Shown here: piece after piece, positions 32,115-41,024 of the stretch
Layout: every line of letters begins with the position of its first letter
Position numbering within the stretch: the stretch's first letter is position 1
NCBI RefSeq assembly: GCF_019219825.1
Contig: NZ_JAHUXH010000028.1
Coordinates: 1-64,000, forward strand
Direction: 5' to 3'
Length of the DNA: 64,000 nucleotides
Source: Streptomyces sp. TRM70350
Lineage (GTDB): Bacteria > Actinomycetota > Actinomycetes > Streptomycetales > Streptomycetaceae
The notes under the pieces: model-generated
Databases searched by the model: none
What the model saw: the letters and a program-made list of their open reading frames with translations, nothing else
Told to the model about the DNA's origin: nothing
Program-made: the position numbers and the translations under genes

Positions 32115-33266
32115 ATGATCAATGTCTTCCAGCCCAGTCTGGGAGCGGAGGAACTCAGCGCGATCTCAGAGGTGTTCGAGAGCAATTGGCTCGGCCACGG
32201 TCCCCGGACAAAGAAGTTCGAGGCCCGTTTCGCCGAGCACCTGGGCGTGCCCGCAGAGCACACGATCTTCATCAACTCGGCCACCGCGGGGCTGTTCCTG
32301 AGCACCGAACTACTCGGCCTGCGCGCCGGTGACGACGTGGTGCTCCCCTCCGTGAGCTTCGTCGCCGCCGGCAACGCCGTGGCCGCCTCCGGTGCGCGCC
32401 CGGTCTTCTGCGACGTCGACCCGCACACGCTCAACCCCACCGTCGAGCATGTCGAACGGGCCCTCACCCCACGGACGAAGGCCGTCCTCCTGCTGCACTA
32501 CGGCGGCTACCCGGGTGACATCGCCGGCATCGCCGACCTGTGCCGCGCACGGGGCGTCCAGCTGATCGAGGACGCGGCCTGCGCCGTCGCCTCGGGTGTG
32601 AACGGCAGGAAGTGCGGCACCTTCGGCGACGTGGCCATGTGGAGCTTCGACTCCATGAAGGTCCTCGTCACGGGCGACGGCGGCATGCTGTACGTACGGG
32701 ACGCGGAACTGGCCCGCACGGCACGCCGGCTCGCCTACCACGGTCTCGAACAGTCCAGCGGCTTCTCCGCCGCCCGGGTCTCCGCCCGGTGGTGGGAGCT
32801 GAACGTACGGGACTTCGGCCGCCGGATCATCGGCAACGACCTCACGGCCGCCATCGGCGGCGTGCAGCTGCGCAGGCTGCCCGAGTTCGTCGAGCGCCGC
32901 CGGGCGATCGCCGAGCAGTACGACCGGCTGCTCGCCGATGTCGAGGGAGTCCGGCTGCCGCCCGCGCTGCCGGCCGGTCACACCAGCTCCCACTACTTCT
33001 ACTGGGTCCAGCTGGACCCGGCGATCCGCGACCACGTGGCGGCGGACCTCCTGGAGAAGGGCATCTACACCACCTTCCGCTATCCGCCGCTGCACAAGGT
33101 GCCCGCGTACGGCGGTGGCGGCGTGGTGCTCCCCGGCACCGACACGGCCTCCGACTCCACCCTGCTGCTCCCGCTGCACCAGGGCCTCGATGACGCGGAG
33201 GTCCGCACGGTCGCCGACGAGTTCCGCAAGGCCGTCGAGCACCGCACGGCCCAGGCGCGGGCCTGA
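32115..33266 (+). CDS. dTDP-sugar 4-aminotransferase (SpnR-like, DegT/DnrJ/EryC1)
   Basis: 383 aa from ATG 32115; the frame is open further upstream without family features. The opening INVFQPSLGAEEL and EVFESNWLGHGPRTKKFE, and LHYGGYPGDI, closely recall SpnR, which installs the 4-amino group of forosamine. PLP-binding Lys is K182 in SFDSMKVLVTGDGG; SHYFYWVQL and GIYTTFRYPPLHKVP follow. It would transfer an amino group to C4 of the dTDP-4-keto-2,3,6-trideoxyhexose made by the downstream genes. It heads the sugar operon, 29 bp before the epimerase. Confidence 0.9.
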   Translation: MINVFQPSLGAEELSAISEVFESNWLGHGPRTKKFEARFAEHLGVPAEHTIFINSATAGLFLSTELLGLRAGDDVVLPSVSFVAAGNAVAASGARPVFCDVDPHTLNPTVEHVERALTPRTKAVLLLHYGGYPGDIAGIADLCRARGVQLIEDAACAVASGVNGRKCGTFGDVAMWSFDSMKVLVTGDGGMLYVRDAELARTARRLAYHGLEQSSGFSAARVSARWWELNVRDFGRRIIGNDLTAAIGGVQLRRLPEFVERRRAIAEQYDRLLADVEGVRLPPALPAGHTSSHYFYWVQLDPAIRDHVAADLLEKGIYTTFRYPPLHKVPAYGGGGVVLPGTDTASDSTLLLPLHQGLDDAEVRTVADEFRKAVEHRTAQARA

Positions 33267-33295
33267 CCGGAGGCGAAGAGGAGAGGACCCTGTCC

Positions 33296-33910
33296 GTGCG
33301 TATCGCCGAAACCGCGGTCCCCGGGGCGTTCGTCGTCACCCCCGACCAGCACACCGATGAGCGGGGCAGTTTCTTCGAAGGCCTGCGCGTCGATCTCCTG
33401 GAAGAGGTCCTGGGCCGTCCCTTCGTGCCCCGGCAGGTCAACTACTCCGCGTCGCGTGGCAATACGCTCCGCGGAATCCACGGTGTGGCCATCCCGCCGG
33501 GGCAGGCGAAATACGTCACCTGCGTCCGCGGCGCACTGCGGGACATCGTCGTGGATCTGCGGGTCGGCTCGCCCGCCTTCGGCGCGTACGAGGTCAATGT
33601 TCTCGAAGCGGGGTCGGGCCGTTCCGTCTACGTTCCCGAAGGCGTCGGCCACGGATTTCTCACCCTCACCGACGACACCTGCATCTGCTATGTCCTGTCC
33701 AGCGAGTATGTGCCCGGCACTCAGATCGACATCGATCCTTTGGACACCGATCTCGCCTTGCCGTGGGGTTTCACCGAGCCGCCGCTGATGTCCCGCAAGG
33801 ACGCGACAGCACCCGGCGTCCGCGAAGCGCGATCCGCGGGAATTCTGGCCACGTGGCAGGAAGCGACCAGGGGCACACACACCACTGCCGCAAGGAAGGC
33901 ACTGTCATGA
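33296..33910 (+). CDS. dTDP-4-keto-6-deoxyhexose 3,5-epimerase (RmlC-like)
   Basis: 204 aa from GTG 33296. The cupin has the catalytic His region RGIHGVAIPPGQAKYVTCVRG, YVPEGVGHGFL and the aromatic CYVLSSEYVPG segment where the acid Tyr lies. It would invert C5 (and/or C3) of the 4-keto sugar, so the final sugar could be L-configured, unlike D-forosamine. The stop overlaps the next start (ATGA). Confidence 0.88.
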   Translation: MRIAETAVPGAFVVTPDQHTDERGSFFEGLRVDLLEEVLGRPFVPRQVNYSASRGNTLRGIHGVAIPPGQAKYVTCVRGALRDIVVDLRVGSPAFGAYEVNVLEAGSGRSVYVPEGVGHGFLTLTDDTCICYVLSSEYVPGTQIDIDPLDTDLALPWGFTEPPLMSRKDATAPGVREARSAGILATWQEATRGTHTTAARKALS

Positions 33911-34974
33911 AGGCTCTGGTGCTGTCGGGCGGGGCGGGCACGCGCCTGCGCCCCTTCAGCTATTCGATGCCCAAACAACTCATCCCGATCGTCAACAAGC
34001 CCGTCCTGGAATACGCCCTGGAGAACATCGTCGACCTCGGCGTGACCGAGATCGCCGTGATCGTCGGCGACTGGGCGCCCCAGATAGCCGAAGTCCTCGG
34101 CGACGGCTCGCGCTTCGGCGCCCGCATCACCTACATCCACCAGGAACGGCCGCTGGGCCTGGCCCACTGCGTCGCGCTGGCCCGCCCTTTCCTCGGTGGC
34201 GACGACTTCGTCATGTACCTCGGTGACAACATGCTGCCGCGCGGCATCTCGGCGATCGCCGAGCAGTTCCGGACGCGGGGCCCGGACGCCCAGGTCGTGG
34301 TCTCCAAAGTGCCCGACCCCCGGGCCTTCGGGGTGGCAGAACTGGCCCCCGACGGCTCCGTGGTGGCGCTCGCGGAGAAGCCCCAGCAGCCCCGCAGCGA
34401 TCTCGCGCTCATCGGCGTGTACTTCTTCACCGCCGCCATCCACCGGGCCGTCGCGGCCATCGAACCCAGCGCGCGCGGTGAGCTGGAGATCACCGACGCG
34501 ATCCAGTGGCTGGTCGGCCACGGCTTCGACGTCCGGGCCGGGGAGTACGACGGCTACTGGAAGGACACCGGCCAGGCCGACGACGTGCTGGAGTGCAACC
34601 GCCGCCTGCTGGGTGAGCTGACCGCCCGGATCGACGGCGAGGTGGACGCCACCAGCGAGATCATCGGCCCGGTCGTCGTCGAGGCGGGCGCCCGGGTGGT
34701 GCGCTCCCGCATCGTCGGTCCGGTGGTCATCGGCGCCGGCAGCGTCGTGGAGGACAGCCGGATCGGACCGGACGTGTCCATAGCCGGCGACTGTGTCCTG
34801 CGCGCCACCCAGCTGGCGGACTCCATCGTCATGACCGGCGCGTCGATCACCCAGGTGCCCGGCCTGCACGGCTCGCTCATCGGCCGCTCGGCCCGGGTCG
34901 GTCCCAGCGATCACGCGCAGGCACACCATCGTCTCGTGGTCGGCGACCACACCCGCGTGGAGGTGGCGGCGTGA
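33907..34974 (+). CDS. Glucose-1-phosphate thymidylyltransferase (long form)
   Basis: 355 aa: GGAGTRLRPFSYSMPKQLIPIVNKP is the nucleotide/sugar-binding signature, with YLGDNML and the C-terminal left-handed beta-helix (IIGPVVVEAGARVV and related hexapeptides) of StrD-like long forms. It makes dTDP-glucose, the first committed intermediate of the deoxysugar. Coupled on both sides (ATGA at the start, GTGA at the end). Confidence 0.94.
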   Translation: MKALVLSGGAGTRLRPFSYSMPKQLIPIVNKPVLEYALENIVDLGVTEIAVIVGDWAPQIAEVLGDGSRFGARITYIHQERPLGLAHCVALARPFLGGDDFVMYLGDNMLPRGISAIAEQFRTRGPDAQVVVSKVPDPRAFGVAELAPDGSVVALAEKPQQPRSDLALIGVYFFTAAIHRAVAAIEPSARGELEITDAIQWLVGHGFDVRAGEYDGYWKDTGQADDVLECNRRLLGELTARIDGEVDATSEIIGPVVVEAGARVVRSRIVGPVVIGAGSVVEDSRIGPDVSIAGDCVLRATQLADSIVMTGASITQVPGLHGSLIGRSARVGPSDHAQAHHRLVVGDHTRVEVAA

Positions 34975-35966
34975 GGGTCCTGGTCACCGGCGGGGCCGGT
35001 TTCATCGGATCGCACTACGTCAGGACCATGCTGGCCGGCGGCTATCCGGGGTACGAGCAGGCCCGCGTCACCGTGCTGGACAAGCTGACCTATGCCGGCA
35101 ACCGCGACAACATCCCGGTGGGCCATCCGCGTCTGGACCTCGTCCAGGGGGACGTCTGCGACCGCGCCCTGCTGCAGGACCTGCTGCCCGGCCACGACGC
35201 GGTGGTGCACTTCGCCGCCGAGTCCCATGTGGACCGTTCTCTGGCGTCGGCGGACGCCTTCGTCCGGACCAATGTCCTCGGGACGCAGATCCTCCTGGAC
35301 GCCTGTCTGGCCGCGGAGGTGGCGCGCGTGGTGCACGTCTCCACCGACGAGGTGTACGGCTCCATCGAGACGGGGTCCTGGACCGAGGAGTGGCCCCTGC
35401 TCCCCAACTCGCCCTACGCCGCGTCCAAGGCGGCGAGCGATCTGATCGCCCGCGCGTACTGGCGTACCCACGGACTGAACCTGTCGATCACCCGCTGCTC
35501 GAACAACTTCGGCCCGTACCAGCACCCGGAGAAGCTCATCCCGCTCTTCATCACCAACCTGCTGGAGGGCAGGCAGGTCCCGCTGTACGGGGACGGCTCC
35601 AACGTCCGGGAATGGCTGCACGTGGACGACCACTCCCGAGCGATCCAGCTCGTGCTGACCCGCGGCCGGGCCGGTGAGATCTACAACGTGGGCGGCGGCA
35701 ACGAGCAGACCAACCTGGCCGTCACGGAGCGGCTGCTGAAGCTGTGCGGAGCGGACCACTCCGCCATCCGCCATGTCGCGGATCGCAAGGGCCACGATCT
35801 GCGCTACTCGCTGGACGAGACCAAGATCCGCGAGGAACTGGGATACGCCCCCCGGATCGACTTCGAAGAGGGACTGGCCGACACCGTCGCCTGGTACCGG
35901 GACAACGTGCACTGGTGGAAGGCGTCCAAGGAGCAGGCGCGTGCCGAAGGAGCGACAGATGAGTGA
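34971..35966 (+). CDS. dTDP-glucose 4,6-dehydratase
   Basis: 331 aa extended SDR from GTG 34971: TGGAGFIGSHYVR for NAD+, the substrate motif HFAAESHVDRS, STDEVYGS and catalytic YAASK. It converts dTDP-glucose to dTDP-4-keto-6-deoxyglucose. Its last eight bases overlap the next start. Confidence 0.95.
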   Translation: MRVLVTGGAGFIGSHYVRTMLAGGYPGYEQARVTVLDKLTYAGNRDNIPVGHPRLDLVQGDVCDRALLQDLLPGHDAVVHFAAESHVDRSLASADAFVRTNVLGTQILLDACLAAEVARVVHVSTDEVYGSIETGSWTEEWPLLPNSPYAASKAASDLIARAYWRTHGLNLSITRCSNNFGPYQHPEKLIPLFITNLLEGRQVPLYGDGSNVREWLHVDDHSRAIQLVLTRGRAGEIYNVGGGNEQTNLAVTERLLKLCGADHSAIRHVADRKGHDLRYSLDETKIREELGYAPRIDFEEGLADTVAWYRDNVHWWKASKEQARAEGATDE

Positions 35967-37263
35967 GCACAAGTCCCTGATCCTGGACGAGGTCCGCAAG
36001 TACCACCTGGATCTGGAGGCGGACAAGGGATTCCTTCCCGGCGTCACCGAGATCTGGCCCTCAGGCGCCGTCCTGGACGCCGACGACCGGGCGGCCCTGG
36101 TCGAGGCGGCCCTGGATCTGCGGATCGCGGCGGGACCGAGTTCGCGCAGATTCGAGTCGGCCTTCGCCCGCCGGCTGCGCCGCCGCAAGGCGCACCTGAC
36201 CAACTCCGGCTCCTCCGCCAACCTGCTGGCGCTGTCCGCCTACACCTCGCACCTGCTCGAGGACCGCCGCCTGCGGCCCGGCGACGAGGTGATCACCGTG
36301 GCGGCGGGCTTTCCCACCACGGTCAACCCGATCGTGCAGAACGGCATGGTCCCCGTCTTCGTCGACGTGGAGCTGGGGACGTACAACACCACCGCGGACC
36401 GGGTGGCCGAGGCCATCGGCCCGAAGACCCGCGCGATCATGATCGCCCATGCTCTCGGCAACCCGTTCGAGGCCGCGGAGATCGCCCAACTCGCCCAACA
36501 GCACGGGCTCTTCTTCGTCGAGGACAACTGCGACGGAGTGGGCTCCACCTACCAGGGACAGCTCACCGGCACGTTCGGCGACATCACCACCGTCAGCTTC
36601 TACCCCGCCCACCACCTCACCATGGGGGAGGGCGGTTGTGTGCTGACCTCGGATCTCAAGATCGCCCGGATCGTGGAGTCGCTGCGCGACTGGGGGCGGG
36701 ACTGCTGGTGCGAGCCGGGCAAGAACAACACGTGCCTCAAGCGCTTCCAGTACCAGATGGGCACCCTCCCCGAGGGCTACGACCACAAGTACATCTTCTC
36801 CCACGTCGGTTACAACCTGAAGGCGACCGATCTCCAGGCCGCCCTCGGTCTGACCCAGCTGGACAAGCTCGACGGATTCATCGAGGCGCGCAAGCGCAAC
36901 TGGCGGCGGCTGCGCGAGGGCCTGGACGGCGTGCCCCATCTGCTGCTTCCCGAGCCCACCGCCGGCAGCGATCCCAGCTGGTTCGGATTCGTGATCACCG
37001 TGGACGCCGAGGCGCCGTTCAGCCGCGCGGAACTGGTCGGTCACCTGGAGGAGCGGAAGATCGGCACCCGTCGTCTGTTCGCGGGCAACCTCACCCGTCA
37101 CCCCGCCTATCTGGACCGTCCGCACCGGGTCGTGGGCGACCTGGCCAACTCGGACGTCATCACCGAGCAGACCTTCTGGATCGGGGTGTATCCGGGCCTG
37201 ACCGACGAGATGCTCGACTATGTGATCGCCACCGTGCAGGACTTCGTGGGAGGCCGCAGGTGA
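35959..37263 (+). CDS. dTDP-4-keto-2,6-dideoxyhexose 3-dehydratase (SpnQ/E1-type, PMP and [2Fe-2S])
   Basis: 434 aa from ATG 35959. The aminotransferase-fold Lys is replaced by His (H219 in SFYPAHHLTMGEGG), the mark of PMP-dependent 3-dehydratases that cannot hold an internal aldimine. The cysteines C191, C249, C251 and C259 give exactly C-x57-C-x1-C-x7-C, the [2Fe-2S] signature of E1 and SpnQ, which separates it from cluster-less ColD. It removes the C3 hydroxyl using electrons from a ferredoxin/reductase or E3-like partner; no dedicated reductase is in the window, so the 26680-26910 ferredoxin or cellular proteins may serve. Confidence 0.94.
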   Translation: MSEHKSLILDEVRKYHLDLEADKGFLPGVTEIWPSGAVLDADDRAALVEAALDLRIAAGPSSRRFESAFARRLRRRKAHLTNSGSSANLLALSAYTSHLLEDRRLRPGDEVITVAAGFPTTVNPIVQNGMVPVFVDVELGTYNTTADRVAEAIGPKTRAIMIAHALGNPFEAAEIAQLAQQHGLFFVEDNCDGVGSTYQGQLTGTFGDITTVSFYPAHHLTMGEGGCVLTSDLKIARIVESLRDWGRDCWCEPGKNNTCLKRFQYQMGTLPEGYDHKYIFSHVGYNLKATDLQAALGLTQLDKLDGFIEARKRNWRRLREGLDGVPHLLLPEPTAGSDPSWFGFVITVDAEAPFSRAELVGHLEERKIGTRRLFAGNLTRHPAYLDRPHRVVGDLANSDVITEQTFWIGVYPGLTDEMLDYVIATVQDFVGGRR

Positions 37264-38636
37264 GCCCGACGAGCGCCCTGCGGCCGCGCCGGGACGCCGG
37301 GCTCCCCGAGCGGTTCGCCCGCTCCGTGCGGGCCAGGGACGCAGGGGCCCAGCTGAGCACGGCCGACTTCGCCGACTGGCTGCGACGGCGCCGTGAGGCC
37401 CACCGGTTCCGGGTGGACCGCATCCCGTTCGCGGACCTCGACGGCTGGTCGTTCCGGCACGGAACCGGAGACCTGGCCCACCGCAGCGGCAGGTTCTTCA
37501 CCGTCGAAGGCCTGTCCGTGAGCACCCCGACGGGACCCACCCCCCACTGGCAGCAGCCGATCATCAACCAACCCGAAGTCGGCATCCTCGGAATCCTGGT
37601 GCGGGAGTTCGACGGAGTGCTGCACTGCCTCATGCAGGCGAAGATGGAGCCGGGGAACGCCAATCTGCTCCAGCTGTCCCCCACGGTCCAGGCCACCCGC
37701 AGCAACTACACCAAGGTCCACCGCGGTGCCGACGTCAAGTACATCGACTACTTCGTCCAGCCCGGCCGCGCCCGGGTGCTGGCCGATGTGCTGCAGTCGG
37801 AGCACGGCTCCTGGTTCTTCCGCAAGTCCAACCGCAACATGATCGTCGAGACGGACGAGGACGTCCCGCTCGACGAGGACTTCTGCTGGCTGACGCTCGG
37901 GCAGATCGGCGAACTCCTGCGGCGCGACAACCTGGTCAACATGGATGCCCGCACGGTCCTGGCCTGTGCTCCCACCCGCTACGAAGAGGCGGGCGCGCTG
38001 CGCTCCGACATCCAGGTGCGTTCCTGGATCACCGCTGAGCGCTCCGGCCACGAGGTGCGGATCGAGCGGATACCGCTCGCGAACGTCGCGGACTGGGTGC
38101 GCGGCGACACCGCGATCGAGCACGTGAAGGGACGCTACTTCCGGGTCGTGGCCGTCTCGGTGGAGGCCGACAACCGGGAGGTACGCGGCTGGAGCCAGCC
38201 CCTGTTCGAGCCGTGCGGGCTCGGGGTAACGGCATTCCTGACGCGGCGGTTCGACGACGTTCCCCATCTGCTGGTCCACGCCAAGCTGGAGGGCGGCTTC
38301 CTCGACACGATCGAACTGGCACCGACCGTGCAGTGCACACCCGGCAACCACGCGAACGGCGACCGTCCCCCCTTCCTCGATGCCGTGCTGTCCGCGGACA
38401 CCTCCCGCATCCGCTACGAGGCCGTGCACTCGGAGGAGGGCGGGCGCTTCCTGAACGCGGAGAGCCGCTATCTGTTCGTGGAGACGGAGCCGGCCGACGA
38501 CCCGGACGTCCCGCCGGCCGGCTACGCCTGGGTCACGCCCGGCCAGCTCGCCTCCCTGGTGCAGCACGGCCACTACGTCAACGTGCAGGCCCGTACGCTG
38601 CTGGCCGCCCTCAACACCGGCGCGGTGACGCTGTGA
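37260..38636 (+). CDS. dTDP-4-keto-6-deoxyglucose 2,3-dehydratase (SpnO-like)
   Basis: 458 aa from GTG 37260 overlapping the previous stop (GTGA). Two homologous halves are obvious: WQQPIINQPEVGILGILVRE with QLSPTVQATRSN near residues 100-140, and WSQPLFEPCGLGVTAFLTRR with ELAPTVQCTPGN near 315-365, as expected for NDP-hexose 2,3-dehydratases. It eliminates the C2 hydroxyl to begin 2-deoxygenation. Confidence 0.93.
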   Translation: MSPTSALRPRRDAGLPERFARSVRARDAGAQLSTADFADWLRRRREAHRFRVDRIPFADLDGWSFRHGTGDLAHRSGRFFTVEGLSVSTPTGPTPHWQQPIINQPEVGILGILVREFDGVLHCLMQAKMEPGNANLLQLSPTVQATRSNYTKVHRGADVKYIDYFVQPGRARVLADVLQSEHGSWFFRKSNRNMIVETDEDVPLDEDFCWLTLGQIGELLRRDNLVNMDARTVLACAPTRYEEAGALRSDIQVRSWITAERSGHEVRIERIPLANVADWVRGDTAIEHVKGRYFRVVAVSVEADNREVRGWSQPLFEPCGLGVTAFLTRRFDDVPHLLVHAKLEGGFLDTIELAPTVQCTPGNHANGDRPPFLDAVLSADTSRIRYEAVHSEEGGRFLNAESRYLFVETEPADDPDVPPAGYAWVTPGQLASLVQHGHYVNVQARTLLAALNTGAVTL

Positions 38637-39589
38637 CGGAGCCCGTCCGCATCGCCGTGATGGGGGCCGCGGACATCGCCAGACGCCGTATGCTGCCGGC
38701 GTTCGCGGCCTGTCCCCGCACCACGGTGACCGCCGTGGCCAGCCGTGACGGGGCGAAGGCCCGATCGCTGGCCCACGCGTACGGCTGCCGCCCGCTGCAC
38801 GGTTACGCCGCCGCCCTGGAGGACGACGAGACCGAGGCCGTCTACGTGGCGCTGCCCGCCGCCCTGCACGCCGAGTGGACGCGGGCCGCGCTCCTCGCCG
38901 ACAAGCACGTCCTCGCGGAGAAGCCCCTGGCCCTCGGGCGCAACGAGACGGCCGAGCTGCACGATCTGGCGCGGTCCCGCGGGCTCGCCCTGATGGAGAA
39001 CGTGCTGTTCCTGCACCACTCCCAGCACGCCAGGGCGAGGCAGCTGGTGCGGTCGGGCGCGGTCGGCCGGCTGCATCAGTTCCAGGCGGCCTTCGCCGTC
39101 CCCCGCAGGCCACGGTCCGACATCCGCTACCAGGCCGAGCTGGGCGGCGGCGCCCTGTGGGACACCGGTGTCTATCCCGTCCGCGCTGCGCTGCTGATGC
39201 TCGGTCACCCACTGCGCGTCGTGGGGGCCGTGTCCGGCCGGGGGCCGGGCGACGAGGTGGACACCGCCGGCAGCGCACTGCTGTCCGGGCCCGACGGTGT
39301 CGCCGTCCACCTGTCCTTCGGCCTGGACCACGGGTACCGCAACGTCTACGAGTTCTGGGGCAGCGAGGGCCGACTCGTCGTGGAGCGCGCCTTCACGCCG
39401 CCCGCGGACCACACCCCCGTGCTTCGGATCGAGCGTGGCGGCGAGGTGGAGGAGATCAGGCTCACCCCCGAAGACCAGGTGGCGAACGCCGTCACGGCCT
39501 TCGCCGCGGCCGTACGCGGCGGCGCGGCGCCCAGTGCGGACGGGCTGCGTCAGGCGGAGCTCCTGGACGAGCTGGCGGCCCGCCGCTGA
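38633..39589 (+). CDS. dTDP-3,4-diketo-sugar 3-ketoreductase (Gfo/Idh/MocA, SpnN-like)
   Basis: 318 aa from GTG 38633 (GTGA overlap). GAADIARRRMLPAF binds NAD(P), and AEKPLALG is the family EKP motif with the catalytic Lys; ALWDTGVYPV follows. It reduces the C3 ketone left by the 2,3-dehydratase to yield the 2,6-dideoxy-4-ketohexose. Last gene of the sugar operon, ending 7 bp from the convergent imine reductase 2. Confidence 0.92.
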   Translation: MTEPVRIAVMGAADIARRRMLPAFAACPRTTVTAVASRDGAKARSLAHAYGCRPLHGYAAALEDDETEAVYVALPAALHAEWTRAALLADKHVLAEKPLALGRNETAELHDLARSRGLALMENVLFLHHSQHARARQLVRSGAVGRLHQFQAAFAVPRRPRSDIRYQAELGGGALWDTGVYPVRAALLMLGHPLRVVGAVSGRGPGDEVDTAGSALLSGPDGVAVHLSFGLDHGYRNVYEFWGSEGRLVVERAFTPPADHTPVLRIERGGEVEEIRLTPEDQVANAVTAFAAAVRGGAAPSADGLRQAELLDELAARR

Positions 39590-39596
39590 CCGGCGC

Positions 39597-40484
39597 TCAG
39601 ACCGGTTGCCTGATGCTCTCGATGATGCGGGCGAAGCCCTCCGCTCCGTGGCCCGCGTCGATCTGCCGCTGGACGAGCCGCTGGACCATGGCGACCACCT
39701 CGGTGCCGATGCCCTGGGCGGAGCTGGCGGCCAGGATGTCACCGAGGTCGGAGAACTCAAGGCTCTGCTGCCCGCCGACGGTGTAGTCACCGCCGTCGAC
39801 GACGGTGGCGAACTGCTCGAAGGAGTTGGTCATGGCGGCCATCCAGGGAGTGGCCAGGGCGGCGAACTCACCGGCCGTCACACCGGCCGGCGCGACCATG
39901 GCGGCGCCGTGCAGGAATCCGGCGAACATCACGTACATCCCCGCCAGGAGGGCGAGGTCGTACAGGGACGCCAGCCCCGGGTCCTCGCCGAAGTAGGCAC
40001 TGGTTCCCCACAGTTCGAGCAGGGGCTCGTACTGCCGGAAGACCTCAGCCGACCCGCTGTACAGGAGCGAGGACCCGGGGTGGCCGATCATGTCCGGTAC
40101 GGCCATGACGCCGCCGTCCAGATACGCGCATCCGGCCCGCTCCGCCCAGGCGGCCAGCTCCCGCGCCTGATCGGGTGACGTCGTGGTGAGGTTCACCAGG
40201 GCTCGTCCGGCCAGCTCACCGGCGAGCGGGTCCAGCACCTCGTGGACCGACGCGTGGTCCAGCAGGCAGGCGATCACCAGCCGGCCGGACCGGACCGCGT
40301 CGGCGGCCGTGGGGGCGGACCTCGCGCCCTGCGCGACGAGGGCGGCCGCCTTGCCGGGGGAGCGGTTCCAGACCGTCGTCGGGTGACCGGCCTGTACCAG
40401 GAGGCCGGCGAGAGCGCTCCCCGTCGCCCCCAGCCCGAGGACGCTGACGTGGACGTTCTCGTGGACGCTGTCGGGAGTGGCCAT
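39597..40484 (-). CDS. Imine reductase 2 (D-type), NADPH-dependent
   Basis: 295 aa, same family as the enzyme at 27147-28022: GLGATG (17-22), VWNRS, LVNLTTTSPDQAREL and a helical C-terminal domain. The proton-donor position is Asp (D176, in LASLYDLAL), the type often linked to R-selective IREDs, whereas the paralogue has Tyr. The two may therefore reduce different imines or give opposite configuration. It is divergent from the HxlR regulator, and palindromes at 40557-40591 lie in the shared promoter. The GLGATG turn lacks the usual Met. Confidence 0.87.
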   Translation of the reverse strand: MATPDSVHENVHVSVLGLGATGSALAGLLVQAGHPTTVWNRSPGKAAALVAQGARSAPTAADAVRSGRLVIACLLDHASVHEVLDPLAGELAGRALVNLTTTSPDQARELAAWAERAGCAYLDGGVMAVPDMIGHPGSSLLYSGSAEVFRQYEPLLELWGTSAYFGEDPGLASLYDLALLAGMYVMFAGFLHGAAMVAPAGVTAGEFAALATPWMAAMTNSFEQFATVVDGGDYTVGGQQSLEFSDLGDILAASSAQGIGTEVVAMVQRLVQRQIDAGHGAEGFARIIESIRQPV

Positions 40485-40556
40485 GTCCGGTTCCCCTCGT
40501 GTTGAGCGACGCTTCGCCTCGATCCTCTCGGCTGCCGTTAGGGTTCACCAGTACCG

Positions 40557-40591
40557 ACTAATTAGTGGGGTACTTACCTGGCGGTAAGTAC
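40557..40591. promoter_or_regulatory. Operator palindromes between imine reductase 2 and hxlR-like gene
   Basis: ACTAATTAGT (40557-40566) is a perfect palindrome. GTACTTACC (40570-40578) and GGTAAGTAC (40583-40591) are exact 9-bp arms around TGGC, ending 17 bp before the HxlR start. This is a strong candidate for the HxlR regulator controlling itself and imine reductase 2. Confidence 0.7.
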
Positions 40592-40608
40592 GGCTCAGGG
40601 GGTGTCAG

Positions 40609-40983
40609 TTGGCGGCGTCAGCGCGACGTGGTCCCTACTTCTGCGGCATCGACGCGGCGATGGACGTGGTCGCCGGCAAGTGGAAGTCGCTGATCCTGTG
40701 GGAGCTGCACGAGCACGGAACCCGACGGTTCGCGGAGCTCCGGCGAGGTCTGCCCGGGGTCAGCGAGAAGATGCTGATCCAGCATCTGCGGGAGATGGAA
40801 GAGGACGGCCTCGTACATCGTGAGGTCTACCGCCAGGTGCCGCCGAAGGTCGAGTACTCCCTGACCGGGCAGGGCGTCTCGCTGAACGCGGCCCTGGCCC
40901 CGTTGGCGGCGTGGGGCACCGAACGCATACGGCGGATCGGGGCGGACCCGGTTTCCTTCGACGACGACGCGAAGGCGGGCTGA
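40609..40983 (+). CDS. HxlR-family transcriptional regulator
   Basis: 124 aa from TTG 40609 (GGGGGTG upstream). The winged helix is typical: YFCGIDAAMDVVAGKWKSLILWELHEHGTRRFAELRRGLPGVSEKMLIQHLREMEEDGLVHREVY, then the wing and EYSLTGQG. The N-terminal Cys matches the redox- or electrophile-sensing position of many HxlR proteins, so a reactive imine or enal pathway intermediate could be the signal; that is inference. Confidence 0.9.
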   Translation: MAASARRGPYFCGIDAAMDVVAGKWKSLILWELHEHGTRRFAELRRGLPGVSEKMLIQHLREMEEDGLVHREVYRQVPPKVEYSLTGQGVSLNAALAPLAAWGTERIRRIGADPVSFDDDAKAG

Positions 40984-41024
40984 TCCGGACGACAGGGCCC
41001 AGCGGTGAGCGGAGCGGACAGGCC

